A stretch of DNA of 64,000 nucleotides. Origin: Paracoccus solventivorans (lineage in GTDB: Bacteria; Pseudomonadota; Alphaproteobacteria; Rhodobacterales; Rhodobacteraceae). This document shows, in pieces, positions 26,131 to 35,380 of the stretch. Made by a program: the position numbers and the translations under genes. The DNA is taken from assembly GCF_900142875.1 (NCBI RefSeq), contig NZ_FRCK01000003.1, positions 248,001 to 312,000 on the forward strand. The letters run 5' to 3'. Each line of letters starts with the position of its first letter. Position 1 is the first letter of the stretch. The notes below the pieces were generated by a model, which worked only from the letters and a program-made list of their open reading frames with translations, was not told the DNA's origin and did no database searches.

Positions 26131-26288
26131 TGGAGGTGCTGGCCTTCCTGATCCCGGTATCGCTGCTGCTGGGGGCGCTGGGGCTGCTGGCCTTCCTCTG
26201 GGCGCTGCGCAACCGCCAGTACGACGACCCCAAGGGCGACGCCGAACGTATCCTCAGCGACGAATGGGACGACCGGCCGAAGCCGTAA
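26130..26288 (+). CDS. ccoS: cbb3-type cytochrome oxidase assembly protein CcoS
   Basis: Tiny membrane protein of 52 residues with one span (LAFLIPVSLLLGALGLLAFLWAL) followed by the family motif NRQYDDPKGDAERIL. Required for heme and copper insertion into CcoN in related bacteria. The ATG overlaps the ccoI stop by one base. Last gene of the operon. Confidence 0.93.
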   Translation: MEVLAFLIPVSLLLGALGLLAFLWALRNRQYDDPKGDAERILSDEWDDRPKP

Positions 26289-26691
26289 GGGGCGGAGGGT
26301 GCGCTCCGACGCACTGGCATAGAGGCTGCACGGCGGGTTTGTCAGGGCTCTGTGACTCGGATTGTCGTCGAGCGGACCGGCAGATGGCTGTCGGAGTTGG
26401 CTTAACAGGCTCTGTCACTGCACCCGAGGCGTGCCGACGGCTGCCCGGCAGCGACGGTATTCTCTATGCGCAGCGGGAGGTAGTCGTTACTGCTAATGTA
26501 GCATGGTTTCGTCCCGACCGGCATGGCTCATGCGTCCAACAGATGCGGTGGAATGCTCTCTCCATGACCATGGCGGCTTGCCCAACCGGCCAGGCGCGCG
26601 CGATGCCGCCCAAAAGAAAACCCCGCGCCTCACGCGGGGTTTTCGGTGTCTTGTCGCAAAGGACGTGCCCGCCGGGGCCGCCCCAGCGCGC
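26289..26691. other. 403-bp intergenic stretch with visibly lower GC and no supported gene
   Basis: Between the convergent ccoS and carboxypeptidase genes. It holds a strong terminator at its right end. The rest is AT-richer than the neighbours and contains a near-repeat, CAGGGCTCTGTGACT (26343-26357) and CAGGCTCTGTCACT (26406-26419). I see no convincing reading frame; decayed mobile DNA is possible but unproven. Confidence 0.5.
26616..26644 (-). terminator. Rho-independent terminator of the D,D-carboxypeptidase gene
   Basis: GAAAACCCCGCG and CGCGGGGTTTTC form a perfect 12-bp stem with a 5-base loop. On the minus strand it runs into TTTTGGG. The A and T tracts on both sides mean it could also stop transcripts coming from ccoS. 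Confidence 0.85.
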
Positions 26692-28305
26692 CTAGTTCCC
26701 CAGCACCGTGCAGCGCTGGGCGGTGGCGGCGAGCTTGTCGCAGGCCAGTTGTGCGGCGTCGCGGGTCAGGCCCGAGAAATTGGCCTCCCAGCCGCGGGGG
26801 GTGTCGCCGACGCGGCGGACGGCGTTGCTCAGCACCGCGCTTTCCTGCAGCGCGATGCGCAGCAGCAGCTGCTCGGCCTCGGCCTTGGTCTTGTAGCGGC
26901 CCAGGGTGATGCCGTAGTTGCCGCGGCCCTTGGTGACGGGGCGCGAGACGATCTCGGTCGCCTCGGGATCCGAACGGTCGCCCTCTTCCTCGAGCGCGGC
27001 CAGGATCACCGTGTCGGACTTGGGCACCGGCTTCGATGAGGCCAGCAGCGCGGCGCGCCCGCTTGCCGGTTCGGCGGCGGCGAAGGTCGAGCCGGGGGTG
27101 CGCGGCGCTTTGGCCTGGGCGGCCGGGGCCGCAGCGGACGCCGATGCGACAGCGACGGTGCGCGGCGCCGGAACCGGGCGAGCGGACCCGACCACGGCCA
27201 GCCGCACCGCCGCCGTGGTCGGCGCGGGTGCAGGTTCGGCGGCGGGTTCGGCCGCAGGGGCCGCGGCCAGCGCCACGGCGCTGCCTGGGCGGCGCAACGG
27301 GCGGGCCGAGCCGACGTTGCGGGCCGGTGCGGCCTCGGCCTGGCGCTGCGCCGGCGGTTCCAGCGGCACGGTCGAGCCGCGGACCTGCCGCGCCGCCACC
27401 GGCGAGGGCACCGGCGGCGCGCTGCGCGCCATCTGCACGCTGCGCTTGCGTTCGGCGATATAGGCGGGCGGATCGGGGCGTTCCTCGCGCACCTTGGTCG
27501 GGGCCTTGCCGAAACCGGTGTCGAGCAGCTGCGCCATGACCTCGTTGCGCTGCGCGGTGGACTGGCCGCCCATCACCGTGGCGATGATCCGCTTGGAGCC
27601 GCGCTGCGCCGAGGCGGTCAGGTTGAACCCCGCCGCGCGGGTGTAGCCGGTCTTGATCCCGTCGGCGCCGGAATAGTTGTCCAGGAAGCGCTTGTTGGTG
27701 CTGGACACGGTGGCGATCCCGGCGTCGGCCGAGCGGCGCGAGAAGATCGAGTAATACTGCGGGAAATCATAGAACAGCCGCCGCCCCAGCAGGGTCATGT
27801 CGCGGGCCGAGGAATAATGCCCCTGCTGCGTCAGCCCGTTGGCGTTCAGGAAGTTGCTGTTGTTCATCCCCAGCGCCCGCGCCATGGCGGTCATCTGCTG
27901 GCCGAAGCGCTTTTCGGAACCGGCCAGCCCCTCGCCGATCGCGGTGGCAGCGTCATTGGCCGATTTCACCGCCGCGGCCCGAATCAGGTAGCGCAGCTCG
28001 ATCTGCTGGCCGGCGCGCAGCCCCAGCCGCGAGGGCGGCTGCCCCGCGGCGTGCGGGGTGACGGTAAAGCGGCTGTCCAGCCGCACCTGCCCCCGCTCGA
28101 TGGCCGTGAAGGCCATGTAGAGCGTCATCATCTTGGTCAGCGAGGCCGGGTGCAGCCGGGCATTGGCGTTCTGCGAATAGATTTCCTTGCCGGTCCGCCC
28201 GTCCATGACAAAGGCCGCAAAGGGCGCGGAGGACGCCGTCAGCGGCACGAGCGCGCCGATAAGGGCGATCCACCCCGCGATGAGGGTCCGATAGAGAATC
28301 TGCAC
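26692..28305 (-). CDS. D-alanyl-D-alanine carboxypeptidase with C-terminal SPOR domain
   Basis: Penicillin-binding protein that trims the terminal D-Ala from peptidoglycan stems, 537 residues. The motifs are SLTK (S55-K58), SAN (115-117) and KTG (218-220). A long Ala/Pro-rich linker of roughly 150 residues follows, then a SPOR domain ([19 protein letters not shown] ...) that in other proteins targets septal denuded glycan. The GTG start gives a clean signal peptide ([20 protein letters not shown]) with GAGAG upstream; an ATG at 28350 would add 15 polar residues in front and lies close to the likely promoter. Annotations may use either. Confidence 0.9.
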   Translation of the reverse strand: MQILYRTLIAGWIALIGALVPLTASSAPFAAFVMDGRTGKEIYSQNANARLHPASLTKMMTLYMAFTAIERGQVRLDSRFTVTPHAAGQPPSRLGLRAGQQIELRYLIRAAAVKSANDAATAIGEGLAGSEKRFGQQMTAMARALGMNNSNFLNANGLTQQGHYSSARDMTLLGRRLFYDFPQYYSIFSRRSADAGIATVSSTNKRFLDNYSGADGIKTGYTRAAGFNLTASAQRGSKRIIATVMGGQSTAQRNEVMAQLLDTGFGKAPTKVREERPDPPAYIAERKRSVQMARSAPPVPSPVAARQVRGSTVPLEPPAQRQAEAAPARNVGSARPLRRPGSAVALAAAPAAEPAAEPAPAPTTAAVRLAVVGSARPVPAPRTVAVASASAAAPAAQAKAPRTPGSTFAAAEPASGRAALLASSKPVPKSDTVILAALEEEGDRSDPEATEIVSRPVTKGRGNYGITLGRYKTKAEAEQLLLRIALQESAVLSNAVRRVGDTPRGWEANFSGLTRDAAQLACDKLAATAQRCTVLGN

Positions 28306-28562
28306 TGTCCTGCTCTCTCTGCCTGTGGGCGTGTTCTTGTCGCACGCCATTCGTTTATAAATCGACAATAGCACGGCGAATTGCGCCCGGGAACCACGCA
28401 ATCGCCAGTTTTTCAACCTCAGGCCGTGTTCCGCCGGGCGTGCGTATCTGCCCGGGCCTTTCCTTGCCCGCCGCGATCCTTATATTCGGACGGCAAACCG
28501 CCATGCCCCTGACCAGCCAGGACCAGCTGCCCGTGACGCTGTCTTCGACCGATACCCCGCGC

Positions 28563-28895
28563 ATGACCGACCCTGCGCCGCCCTCGCCCCCCGATGGCGG
28601 CGGCGAGGCGGGGGTCGCGGTCAAGACCAAGCCGCGGACCCAGCGCCCGCCGATGTACAAGGTGCTGCTGCTGAACGACGATTTCACCCCGATGGAGTTC
28701 GTGGTCCATATCCTGGAACGGCTGTTCGGCATGACCCACGCGCAGGCGATCGAGATCATGCTGACCGTGCACCGCAAGGGGGTGGCGGTGGTGGGGGTGT
28801 TCTCGCACGAGATCGCGGAGACCAAGGTCGCGCAGGTGATGGAGCTGGCGCGCCGCCAGCAGCACCCGCTGCAATGCACCATGGAAAAGGAATAA
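28563..28895 (+). CDS. clpS: ATP-dependent Clp protease adaptor ClpS
   Basis: N-end-rule adaptor that delivers substrates to ClpA, 110 residues. The core [20 protein letters not shown] is diagnostic, with the binding-pocket segment LLNDDFT and helix HILERLFGM, ending [10 protein letters not shown]. The ATG giving [12 protein letters not shown] yields the usual short N-terminal tail. An upstream in-frame ATG (28503) would add 20 residues; neither has a strong ribosome site. clpA is not next to it here. Confidence 0.92.
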   Translation: MTDPAPPSPPDGGGEAGVAVKTKPRTQRPPMYKVLLLNDDFTPMEFVVHILERLFGMTHAQAIEIMLTVHRKGVAVVGVFSHEIAETKVAQVMELARRQQHPLQCTMEKE

Positions 28896-28913
28896 ATGGC
28901 GGGGACCGCATAG

Positions 28914-29951
28914 ATGGCCGGATCACGGCTTGAACTGATCGACCCGCCCGCGGGAAAGCTGCTGCTGATCGGGGCGGGGCCGGGCGATGTTGCGCCCTTT
29001 GACCCGGCGCGCACGCTGGTGGTGCAGGGGTTCCGGCCGCTGCACGACGCGGTGGCGGGGCAGGGGTTCCGGGTGCTGACCGCCCCCGCCGCGGGGCCTG
29101 AGGGCCGCGCCGATGCGGCGGTGGTCTTCCTGCCGCGGGCGCGGGCCGAGGCGCGGGCCCGCATCGCGGCCGCGGCCGCGGCGCTGGCGCCGGGGGATGC
29201 GCTGTGGATCGACGGGCAAAAGACCGATGGCGTCGATTCCGTGCTGCGCGAGCTGCGCGAACTCGCCCCGGTGGACCAGGTGCAGTCGCGCGCGCATGGC
29301 AAGATCTTTCGGGTGACGCTGCCCGCGGGCGCGTGGCTGCCGCCGGACTGGGCCGGGCGCCAGCATCAGATCGCGGGCGGTTTCGTCACCGCGCCGGGGG
29401 TGTTTTCGGCCGACGGGCCGGACCCGGCCTCGCAGGCGCTGGCCGCGGCGCTGCCCGAGCGCCTGCCCACCCGCATCGTCGAGCTGGGTGCGGGCTGGGG
29501 CTGGCTGGCCGCGCAGATCCTGACCCATCCGGGCGTCGAGCAGCTGCATCTGGTCGAGGCCGACCACGCCGCGCTGGAATGCGCGCGCCGCAACATCACC
29601 GACCCGCGCGCGCAGTTCCACTGGGCCGACGCCACCACCTTCCGCCTGCCCGAGCCGGTGAACGGGGTGGTGATGAATCCACCCTTCCACGAAACCCGTG
29701 CCGCCGACCCGCATCTGGGGGCGCGCTTCATCCGCGCCGCGGCGGGGCTGCTGACCGGGGCCGGGCGGCTGTGGATGGTCGCCAACCGGCATCTGCCCTA
29801 CGAAGCGGTGCTGGCCGAGCATTTCGGGGATGTGCAGGAAATCGGCGGCGACAGCCGCTTCAAGATCATCTCTGCCAGCGGCGCGGGCCGCAAGGCGCCC
29901 GCGGGCAAGGGTTCGGGTGCTGGGCAGCCGAAGACGCGGCGGCGGCGCTAG
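28914..29951 (+). CDS. Class I SAM-dependent methyltransferase, RsmC-like
   Basis: Protein of 345 residues with the two-domain layout of RsmC/RlmG: a degenerate N-terminal MTS_N-like half and a C-terminal MTS domain. The SAM loop is VELGAGWGWLAAQIL and the catalytic NPPF is in VVMNPPFHETRAADPHLGARF. RsmC methylates G1207 of 16S rRNA; assignment to that base is by similarity only. A basic tail ending KTRRRR is consistent with RNA binding. It follows clpS by 18 bp. Confidence 0.82.
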   Translation: MAGSRLELIDPPAGKLLLIGAGPGDVAPFDPARTLVVQGFRPLHDAVAGQGFRVLTAPAAGPEGRADAAVVFLPRARAEARARIAAAAAALAPGDALWIDGQKTDGVDSVLRELRELAPVDQVQSRAHGKIFRVTLPAGAWLPPDWAGRQHQIAGGFVTAPGVFSADGPDPASQALAAALPERLPTRIVELGAGWGWLAAQILTHPGVEQLHLVEADHAALECARRNITDPRAQFHWADATTFRLPEPVNGVVMNPPFHETRAADPHLGARFIRAAAGLLTGAGRLWMVANRHLPYEAVLAEHFGDVQEIGGDSRFKIISASGAGRKAPAGKGSGAGQPKTRRRR

Positions 29952-29975
29952 GCGCCTGCCGCTGTGGTGTGGCCG

Positions 29976-30383
29976 CTAGTCCTCGGGATAGGCGCTGCGG
30001 CAGGCGCGCACCGCGGCCTCGGCCCCCGGGGTCAGCTCGGTCAGCCGCAAGCGCAGACCCTCGGCCTTGCGGCGCTCGACCGCGGGGTCGATGGGCACGC
30101 GGTAGCGTTCGGTTTCCGCGACATCGCGCCAGCAGCCGCGGCGGATGATATGGGCGTTGCCGTCCTTGTCGCGCACCACATGGCTGCACGTGTCGAACTC
30201 GGGGCGCCAGACGGTGCGCTCTTCCCACGCATAGCCGCGGGCAAGATTGCCCTCGACCTCTTGCAGCAGGTTCGCCACGGTGCGGTATTCGCGGGTGTTG
30301 CGGGAAATGCACTGCTCCTGCGGCGTCCCGCAGGACGCGAGCATCAGGCAGCCAAGCGCGGCAAGGGTCAGGTTGCGGGTCAT
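29976..30383 (-). CDS. Conserved lipoprotein of unknown function
   Basis: Protein of 135 residues with a lipoprotein signal peptide (MTRNLTLAALGCLMLASCGTP, lipobox LASC, Cys18 as the anchor). The mature part has four further cysteines (QCISRN, FDTCSH, RGCWRD, RACRSA), which may form disulfides in the periplasm. No family function is known to me. It is convergent with the methyltransferase gene and divergent from hemF. Confidence 0.75.
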   Translation of the reverse strand: MTRNLTLAALGCLMLASCGTPQEQCISRNTREYRTVANLLQEVEGNLARGYAWEERTVWRPEFDTCSHVVRDKDGNAHIIRRGCWRDVAETERYRVPIDPAVERRKAEGLRLRLTELTPGAEAAVRACRSAYPED

Positions 30384-30463
30384 CGGTGCTCGCCTTAGTC
30401 AGGACGGATTGACAGGGTAGCGCGCCCGGCACGCTGGCGCAAATCACGAAAGGGGCTTTCGGG

Positions 30464-31366
30464 ATGGACATGATCGACGAACGGCGCGAGGCGGCGCTGT
30501 GGTTTCGCAACCTGCGCGACCGGATCGTGGAGGCGTTCGAGGCGCTGGAGGACGAGGCCGGCGGCGCCATGGCCCACGGTGAGACCGGGGGCGAGCCCGC
30601 GGCGGGCCCGCCGACGCCCGGCCGCTTCGAGGTAACCCCGACCGAGCGCGCCGGCAACGGCGGCGGCGGCATCATGTCGGTGATGCGCGGCGGGCGCGTG
30701 TTCGAGAAGGTCGGCGTGAACTGGTCCGAGGTGCATGGCACGCTGGCCCCCCGCGCACAGGCGGCGATGGCGGCGCGCGGCGTGCCGGGGATGGACAGCG
30801 ACCCGCGGTTCTGGGCCAGCGGCATCAGCCTGGTCGCGCATATGAAGAACCCGCATGTGCCGGCGGTGCACATGAACACGCGGATGTTCTGGACCCCGAA
30901 TGCGTGGTGGTTCGGTGGCGGCGCCGACCTGAACCCCTGCCTGGAATACCCCGAGGATACCGCGCATTTCCACGACACGCTGCGCGACGCCTGCACCCCG
31001 CATGGCGCGGATTACTATGACCGCTTCAAGGCCTGGGCGGACGAATATTTCTTCATCCCCCATCGCGGCCGCGCCCGCGGCGTCGGCGGCATCTTCTATG
31101 ACGACCTGAACAGCGGCGACTGGCAGGGGGATTTCGCCTTTACCAAGGCGGTGGGCGAGGCGTTCCTGCCCGCCTTCCTGCCGCTGGTCCGCCGCCGCAT
31201 GGGGCGCGAGTGGAACGCAGGCCACAAGGATGCGCAGCTGATCCACCGCGGGCTCTATGCCGAATACAACCTCGTCTATGACCGCGGCACCAAGTTCGGG
31301 CTGGAAACCGGGCACGACCCCGACGCGGTGCTGATGAGCCTGCCGCCGCTGGCGAAGTGGGTTTAG
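30464..31366 (+). CDS. hemF: Oxygen-dependent coproporphyrinogen III oxidase
   Basis: Aerobic enzyme for the step that HemN performs without oxygen, 300 residues, the normal length. Family segments NGGGGIMSVMRGGRVFEKVG, VHMNTRMFWTP and WWFGGGADLNP are present, and the C-terminal RGTKFGLETGHDPDAVLMSLPP is diagnostic. Transcribed alone, divergent from a lipoprotein and convergent with an EamA transporter. Confidence 0.96.
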   Translation: MDMIDERREAALWFRNLRDRIVEAFEALEDEAGGAMAHGETGGEPAAGPPTPGRFEVTPTERAGNGGGGIMSVMRGGRVFEKVGVNWSEVHGTLAPRAQAAMAARGVPGMDSDPRFWASGISLVAHMKNPHVPAVHMNTRMFWTPNAWWFGGGADLNPCLEYPEDTAHFHDTLRDACTPHGADYYDRFKAWADEYFFIPHRGRARGVGGIFYDDLNSGDWQGDFAFTKAVGEAFLPAFLPLVRRRMGREWNAGHKDAQLIHRGLYAEYNLVYDRGTKFGLETGHDPDAVLMSLPPLAKWV

Positions 31367-31372
31367 CGGGGA

Positions 31373-31475
31373 CCGGGGCTCTGCCCCGGGCCACTGCCGT
31401 GGCCTTCCTCGCTGAAAACGGTCCACCGGACCGTTTTCCGGGCGCTCGGAAGCCCCGGGATATTTCTACACCAAC
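31373..31475. repeat. Hairpin cluster, 'CCCGGGATATTT' type, after hemF
   Basis: Three parts lie between the convergent hemF and EamA genes: CCGGGGC/GCCCCGG (31373-31389), a perfect 11-bp stem GAAAACGGTCC/GGACCGTTTTC (31414-31438) and the family core CCCCGGGATATTT (31453-31465). The second hairpin reads as a terminator in either direction. Confidence 0.75.
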
Positions 31476-31497
31476 GACGGGCTGGAACTGCGAGGAG

Positions 31498-32373
31498 TCA
31501 GCCGCTCGCGCCGGCCAGGATCAGCCAGGCGACGCCGATCAGGATCAGCGCCATGCCGGCAAGCTGGGTGGGGGACATCGCCTCGCGCCGGTGGCGGCTG
31601 ACGGCAGCGGCGAAGGCGATCTCGACCAGCGCCAGCGTGCGCACATTCGCGGCCGGGGTCAGTGCAAAGGCGATGAACCAGAACTGAGAGGCCAGCGCCC
31701 CCAGGAACCCCGCGCCCAGCGATTCCCGCCATGCGGCGGCCATGCCGCGCAAAGCCGCGCGGTCGGCCAGCGCCAGCCAGGCGCCGACCATCGCGGTCTG
31801 CAGGGCCAGGGTGATGGCAAGCACGGTGGTGGCGCGCACGACCTCGCCCCCCTCGGGTAGCGCCAGGATCGCGCCGCGAAAGCCGATCGCCGACAGGCCG
31901 AACAGCGCGCCCGCCCCGATCGCAAGCAGCGCCGGACCGGGGGCCGCGCGTCTCCACCCCCGGCCCGAGGCCATGAGCACCCCGAGCGTTGCCACCAGGA
32001 TCGCCAGCGCGCGCTGGGGCGAGAGCGCGTCGCCCAGCATCGCCCAGCCCATCAGCGCCAGCGTCACCGGCTCGGTCTTGATCAGCGCGGTGGCGACGGC
32101 AAAGCCCCGGTGCCGCATCGCCGTCAGCATCAGCGCCGTCGCGGCGACCTGCGCCACCGCCCCCAGCGCCGCATATCCGAGCACGGTCGCGTCCGGGGCG
32201 GGGACCGGCCCGACCAGTGCCGCCACCGCCAGGAACAGCAGCGCAAACGGCAGGCCGAAGACAAAGCGTACGCCGGTCGCGCCCATGGTGCCGATGCGCG
32301 CGGTCAGCCCCATCTGCGCGGCATTGCGCCCCGTCTGCGCCAGCGAGGCAATCAGGGTCGCCGCGATCCACAT
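31498..32373 (-). CDS. EamA/DMT family transporter
   Basis: Inner-membrane protein of 291 residues with two EamA repeats and about ten hydrophobic spans (for example FALLFLAVAALVGP, ALILIGVAWLILAGASG). The second and third spans flank the EPVTLALMGW motif typical of drug/metabolite transporters. Substrate cannot be read from the sequence. It follows hemE by 9 bp on the same strand and is likely co-transcribed with it. Confidence 0.83.
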   Translation of the reverse strand: MWIAATLIASLAQTGRNAAQMGLTARIGTMGATGVRFVFGLPFALLFLAVAALVGPVPAPDATVLGYAALGAVAQVAATALMLTAMRHRGFAVATALIKTEPVTLALMGWAMLGDALSPQRALAILVATLGVLMASGRGWRRAAPGPALLAIGAGALFGLSAIGFRGAILALPEGGEVVRATTVLAITLALQTAMVGAWLALADRAALRGMAAAWRESLGAGFLGALASQFWFIAFALTPAANVRTLALVEIAFAAAVSRHRREAMSPTQLAGMALILIGVAWLILAGASG

Positions 32374-32382
32374 GGCTGGGTG

Positions 32383-33435
32383 TCAGCCGCCGCGCACCGT
32401 TTGGATCATCAGCGCCACGTTGTCGGGGTTCGCATCCGGGGTGATGCCGTGGCCGAGGTTGAAGATATGCGGCCCATTGGAGAACGCTGCGACGATCCGC
32501 CGCGTCTCGTCCACCAGCGCCTGCCCGCCGGTGACCATGTGCCCGGGCGCAAGGTTGCCCTGCACGCAGCCGTCCTTCTGCACATGCTCCGCCGCCCATT
32601 CCGCCGCGACCGAGTTGTCCAGCGCCACGCAATTGGCGCCGGTGGCGCGGGCAAAGCCGACATAGCGCTCACCCGCTTCGCGCGGGAAGGCGATCACCGG
32701 GATATCCGGGTGGCGGTCCTTCAGCGCCGCGATGATGCGGCGGGTGGGTTCCAGCGCGAAATCGTCGAAATCCTGCCCGCGCAGGCTGCCGGCCCAGCTG
32801 TCGAACAGCTTGACCACCTCGGCCCCGGCCTCGATCTGGGCGGAGAGATAGGTGATCGTGGCCTCGGTCACCAGGTCGATGATCCCCTGGAACGTCGCGC
32901 GGTCCTGATCCTTCAGCGCATGTGCCGGGGCTTGTTCCAGCCCGCCGCGGCCCGCGACCATATAGGTCGCCACCGTCCAGGGCGCGCCGGCAAAGCCGAT
33001 CAGCGTGGTTTCGCGGGGCAGCTCGCGCGACAGGATGCGCAGGGTTTCATAGACCGGGGCCAGGGTCTCATGCACCGCCCCGGCCGGTTTCAGCGCCGCC
33101 AGCTCCGCCGGAGTTGTGACGGTGGACAGCCGCGGCCCCTCGCCGGTGACGAACCACAGGTCCATCCCCAGCGCCTGCGGAATCAGCAGGATGTCGGCAA
33201 ACAGGATCGCCGCGTCGAAGCCGAAGCGGCGGATCGGTTGCAGCGTCACCTCGGCCGCCAGATCAGGCGTATAGCACAGCGACAGAAAGTCGCCGGCCTG
33301 CGCCCGGGTCGCGCGGTATTCGGGCAGATAGCGCCCCGCCTGCCGCATCATCCAGATCGGCGGCGTCGGCAGGCGTTCCCCGGCAAGGGCACGCAGGAGG
33401 GTCTTGGTCGGGCGGGGGGTGGGCATCGCAGTCAT
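32383..33435 (-). CDS. hemE: Uroporphyrinogen decarboxylase
   Basis: Cytoplasmic enzyme that converts uroporphyrinogen III to coproporphyrinogen III, 350 residues. [19 protein letters not shown] is the HemE signature near residue 27, [13 protein letters not shown] is the second signature, and [13 protein letters not shown] lies at the end. AAGGGC lies just before the chosen ATG. Divergent from hemC with a 62-bp gap, so the two earlier-pathway genes may share control. Confidence 0.96.
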   Translation of the reverse strand: MTAMPTPRPTKTLLRALAGERLPTPPIWMMRQAGRYLPEYRATRAQAGDFLSLCYTPDLAAEVTLQPIRRFGFDAAILFADILLIPQALGMDLWFVTGEGPRLSTVTTPAELAALKPAGAVHETLAPVYETLRILSRELPRETTLIGFAGAPWTVATYMVAGRGGLEQAPAHALKDQDRATFQGIIDLVTEATITYLSAQIEAGAEVVKLFDSWAGSLRGQDFDDFALEPTRRIIAALKDRHPDIPVIAFPREAGERYVGFARATGANCVALDNSVAAEWAAEHVQKDGCVQGNLAPGHMVTGGQALVDETRRIVAAFSNGPHIFNLGHGITPDANPDNVALMIQTVRGG

Positions 33436-33497
33436 GCGCCCTTCATCGCAGCGGGGGGGCGGTTGTCAAGCCGCTGCCGTGGGGCTAACCCGTGGCC

Positions 33498-34472
33498 ATG
33501 GACGCACACCCTTCCCCCGAACGCCCGTTGCGCATCGGCACCCGCGGCTCTCCGCTGGCGCTGGCGCAGGCGCATGAGACCCGCGACCGGCTGATGGCGG
33601 CCCATGGGCTGCCCGAGGCCGCGTTTGAAATCCACGTCATCAAGACCACCGGCGACCGGGTGCTGGACCGCCCGCTGCGCGAGATCGGCGGCAAGGGCCT
33701 GTTCACCCGCGAGATCGAGGATGCGCTGCTGGACCGCAGCATCGACATCGCCGTGCACTCGATGAAGGACATGCCGGTGCTGCAGCCCGACGGGCTGGTG
33801 ATCGACTGCTACCTGCCGCGAGAGGATGTGCGCGACGCCTTCGTCAGCCGCCGCTATGGTTCGATCGCCGAGCTGCCGGCGGGCACGGCGGTGGGTTCCT
33901 CCAGCCTGCGCCGGCGCGCGCAACTGGCGCATCGCCGCCCCGACCTGCAGCTGGTCGAGTTCCGCGGCAACGTGCAGACACGGATGCGCAAGCTGGACGA
34001 AGGCGTGGCGGCGGCGACCTTCCTCGCCATGGCCGGGTTGACAAGGCTGGGGCTGCTGGAAGTCGTCAGGGGCGCGATCGAGCCCGAAGACATGCTGCCC
34101 GCGGTCGCGCAGGGCGCCATCGGGGTGGAACGGCGCAAGGGCGACGAGATCGCGGCCGGGCTGCTGGCGGCCATTGCCGACCAGCCCACCGCCCTGCGGG
34201 TGGAAGCTGAGCGCGCCTATCTGCGCCGGCTGGACGGATCCTGCCAGACCCCCATCGCGGGCTTGGCGCTGCTGGACGGCGATCAGCTGTGGCTGCGGGG
34301 CGAGATCCTGCTGCCCGACGGCTCGCTGTCGATCACCGGCGAGCGCCGCGGGCTTGCGGCCGACGGCCCCGCCATGGGGCTGGATCTGGCCGAGGAACTG
34401 CTGTCCCGGGCCCCGCAATCCTTCTTTGACCTGATCGGGATCAGCCCCGAGCGCGGCTCGCCCCCCCTCTAG
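33498..34472 (+). CDS. hemC: Hydroxymethylbilane synthase (porphobilinogen deaminase)
   Basis: Joins four porphobilinogens into hydroxymethylbilane, 324 residues. RIGTRGSPLALAQA opens the protein, HSMKDMPV and SSLRRRAQL are substrate-binding arginine regions, and the Cys of GSCQTPIAG anchors the dipyrromethane cofactor. The ATG (MDAHPSP) is preferred over a GTG two codons earlier. Its last 4 bp overlap the convergent scaffold-like gene. Confidence 0.95.
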   Translation: MDAHPSPERPLRIGTRGSPLALAQAHETRDRLMAAHGLPEAAFEIHVIKTTGDRVLDRPLREIGGKGLFTREIEDALLDRSIDIAVHSMKDMPVLQPDGLVIDCYLPREDVRDAFVSRRYGSIAELPAGTAVGSSSLRRRAQLAHRRPDLQLVEFRGNVQTRMRKLDEGVAAATFLAMAGLTRLGLLEVVRGAIEPEDMLPAVAQGAIGVERRKGDEIAAGLLAAIADQPTALRVEAERAYLRRLDGSCQTPIAGLALLDGDQLWLRGEILLPDGSLSITGERRGLAADGPAMGLDLAEELLSRAPQSFFDLIGISPERGSPPL

Positions 34473-34897
34473 GCGCCGGCCGCCTCGGCCGCGGCCTCCC
34501 ACGCCAGCAGGATCGAGGCGTGGCGGTTCGGGAACTCTCGCGCCGGGGTCAGGGCCTCGGCCTCGGCGAAGACGCCCTCGGGGGCGGGGGCGCCGGTGGT
34601 CAGCATGGCGCGGATCGCATCGCGCGCGGCGGCCAGTTCCGCCGGGGTGCGGCCGATCACCGCAGCCCCCAGCACCGCGGCCGAGGCCTGCCCCAGCGCG
34701 CAGGCCCGCACCTCTTGCGCGAACCCGGTCACCACCCCGTCTGCCACCACGACGTGGGCGGTCACGGTCGATCCGCATTGCGGCGACCGCCGCGTGGCGC
34801 TGCCGGTCGGCGCGGCCAGCCGCCCCAGATGCGGGATGTCGGATGCCAGCGCCAGCAGCCTACGCGAATACAGCGCCATCATGTCGTCATCGGCCAT
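34469..34897 (-). CDS. Iron-sulfur cluster scaffold-like protein (IscU/NifU fold)
   Basis: Protein of 142 residues in the NifU-N/IscU superfamily: C41 in [11 protein letters not shown] and C66 in [13 protein letters not shown] occupy the first two cluster positions, but the third, normally Cys, is Ser128 in [10 protein letters not shown]. It may hold a cluster differently or have another role. Located between hemC and hisI, with no suf or isc genes in view. Confidence 0.75.
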   Translation of the reverse strand: MADDDMMALYSRRLLALASDIPHLGRLAAPTGSATRRSPQCGSTVTAHVVVADGVVTGFAQEVRACALGQASAAVLGAAVIGRTPAELAAARDAIRAMLTTGAPAPEGVFAEAEALTPAREFPNRHASILLAWEAAAEAAGA

Positions 34898-34955
34898 CGC
34901 TTTTCCCCTTGGGCTCTGGCCGTTAGATAGGCGTCCACAGCCGAAAGGAAAACCG

Positions 34956-35312
34956 ATGTTCGACCCCGCCAGCCTGCGCTATGACGCAAACGGCCTGATC
35001 CCCGCCATCGCGCAGGACCACGCGACCGGCGAGGTGCTGATGCTGGCCTGGATGAACGCCGAATCGGTCGCCCGCACGCTGCAGACCGGCCGCGTCACCT
35101 ATTGGTCGCGCTCGCGGCAGGGCTTCTGGATCAAGGGCGAGACCTCGGGCCACACCCAGCGGCTGGTGGAAATGCGGCTCGACTGCGACCGCGACTGCCT
35201 GCTGTTGCTGATCGAGCAGACCGGCCCCGCCTGCCACACCAACCGCCGCAGCTGCTTTTACACCGCGCTGCGCGACGGCGCCGAGGTCGAACTGATGGCG
35301 CCCGAGGACTGA
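34956..35312 (+). CDS. hisI: Phosphoribosyl-AMP cyclohydrolase
   Basis: Third step of histidine synthesis, opening the purine ring of PR-AMP, 118 residues. [14 protein letters not shown] and [18 protein letters not shown] are the family core, with metal and catalytic cysteines in MRLDCDRDC and [12 protein letters not shown] monofunctional HisI with no HisE domain, as usual in alphaproteobacteria. AAAGGA lies 9 bases before the ATG. Other his genes are not adjacent. Confidence 0.95.
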   Translation: MFDPASLRYDANGLIPAIAQDHATGEVLMLAWMNAESVARTLQTGRVTYWSRSRQGFWIKGETSGHTQRLVEMRLDCDRDCLLLLIEQTGPACHTNRRSCFYTALRDGAEVELMAPED

Positions 35313-35323
35313 CCCCTCAGGGA

Positions 35324-35348
35324 CTTCTTTCTGGCCCAAATACCCATG
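35324..35348. repeat. Single arm of the 'GGGTATTTGG..AGAAAGAAG' element
   Basis: CTTCTTTCTGGCCCAAATAC then CCATG matches the right arm of the elements at 3470-3495 and 7080-7105, but no left arm is present. It lies between convergent hisI and gluQ. Confidence 0.75.
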
Positions 35349-35380
35349 CGGCGCTGACGAAGGCGCCGGGCGAGAAGACT

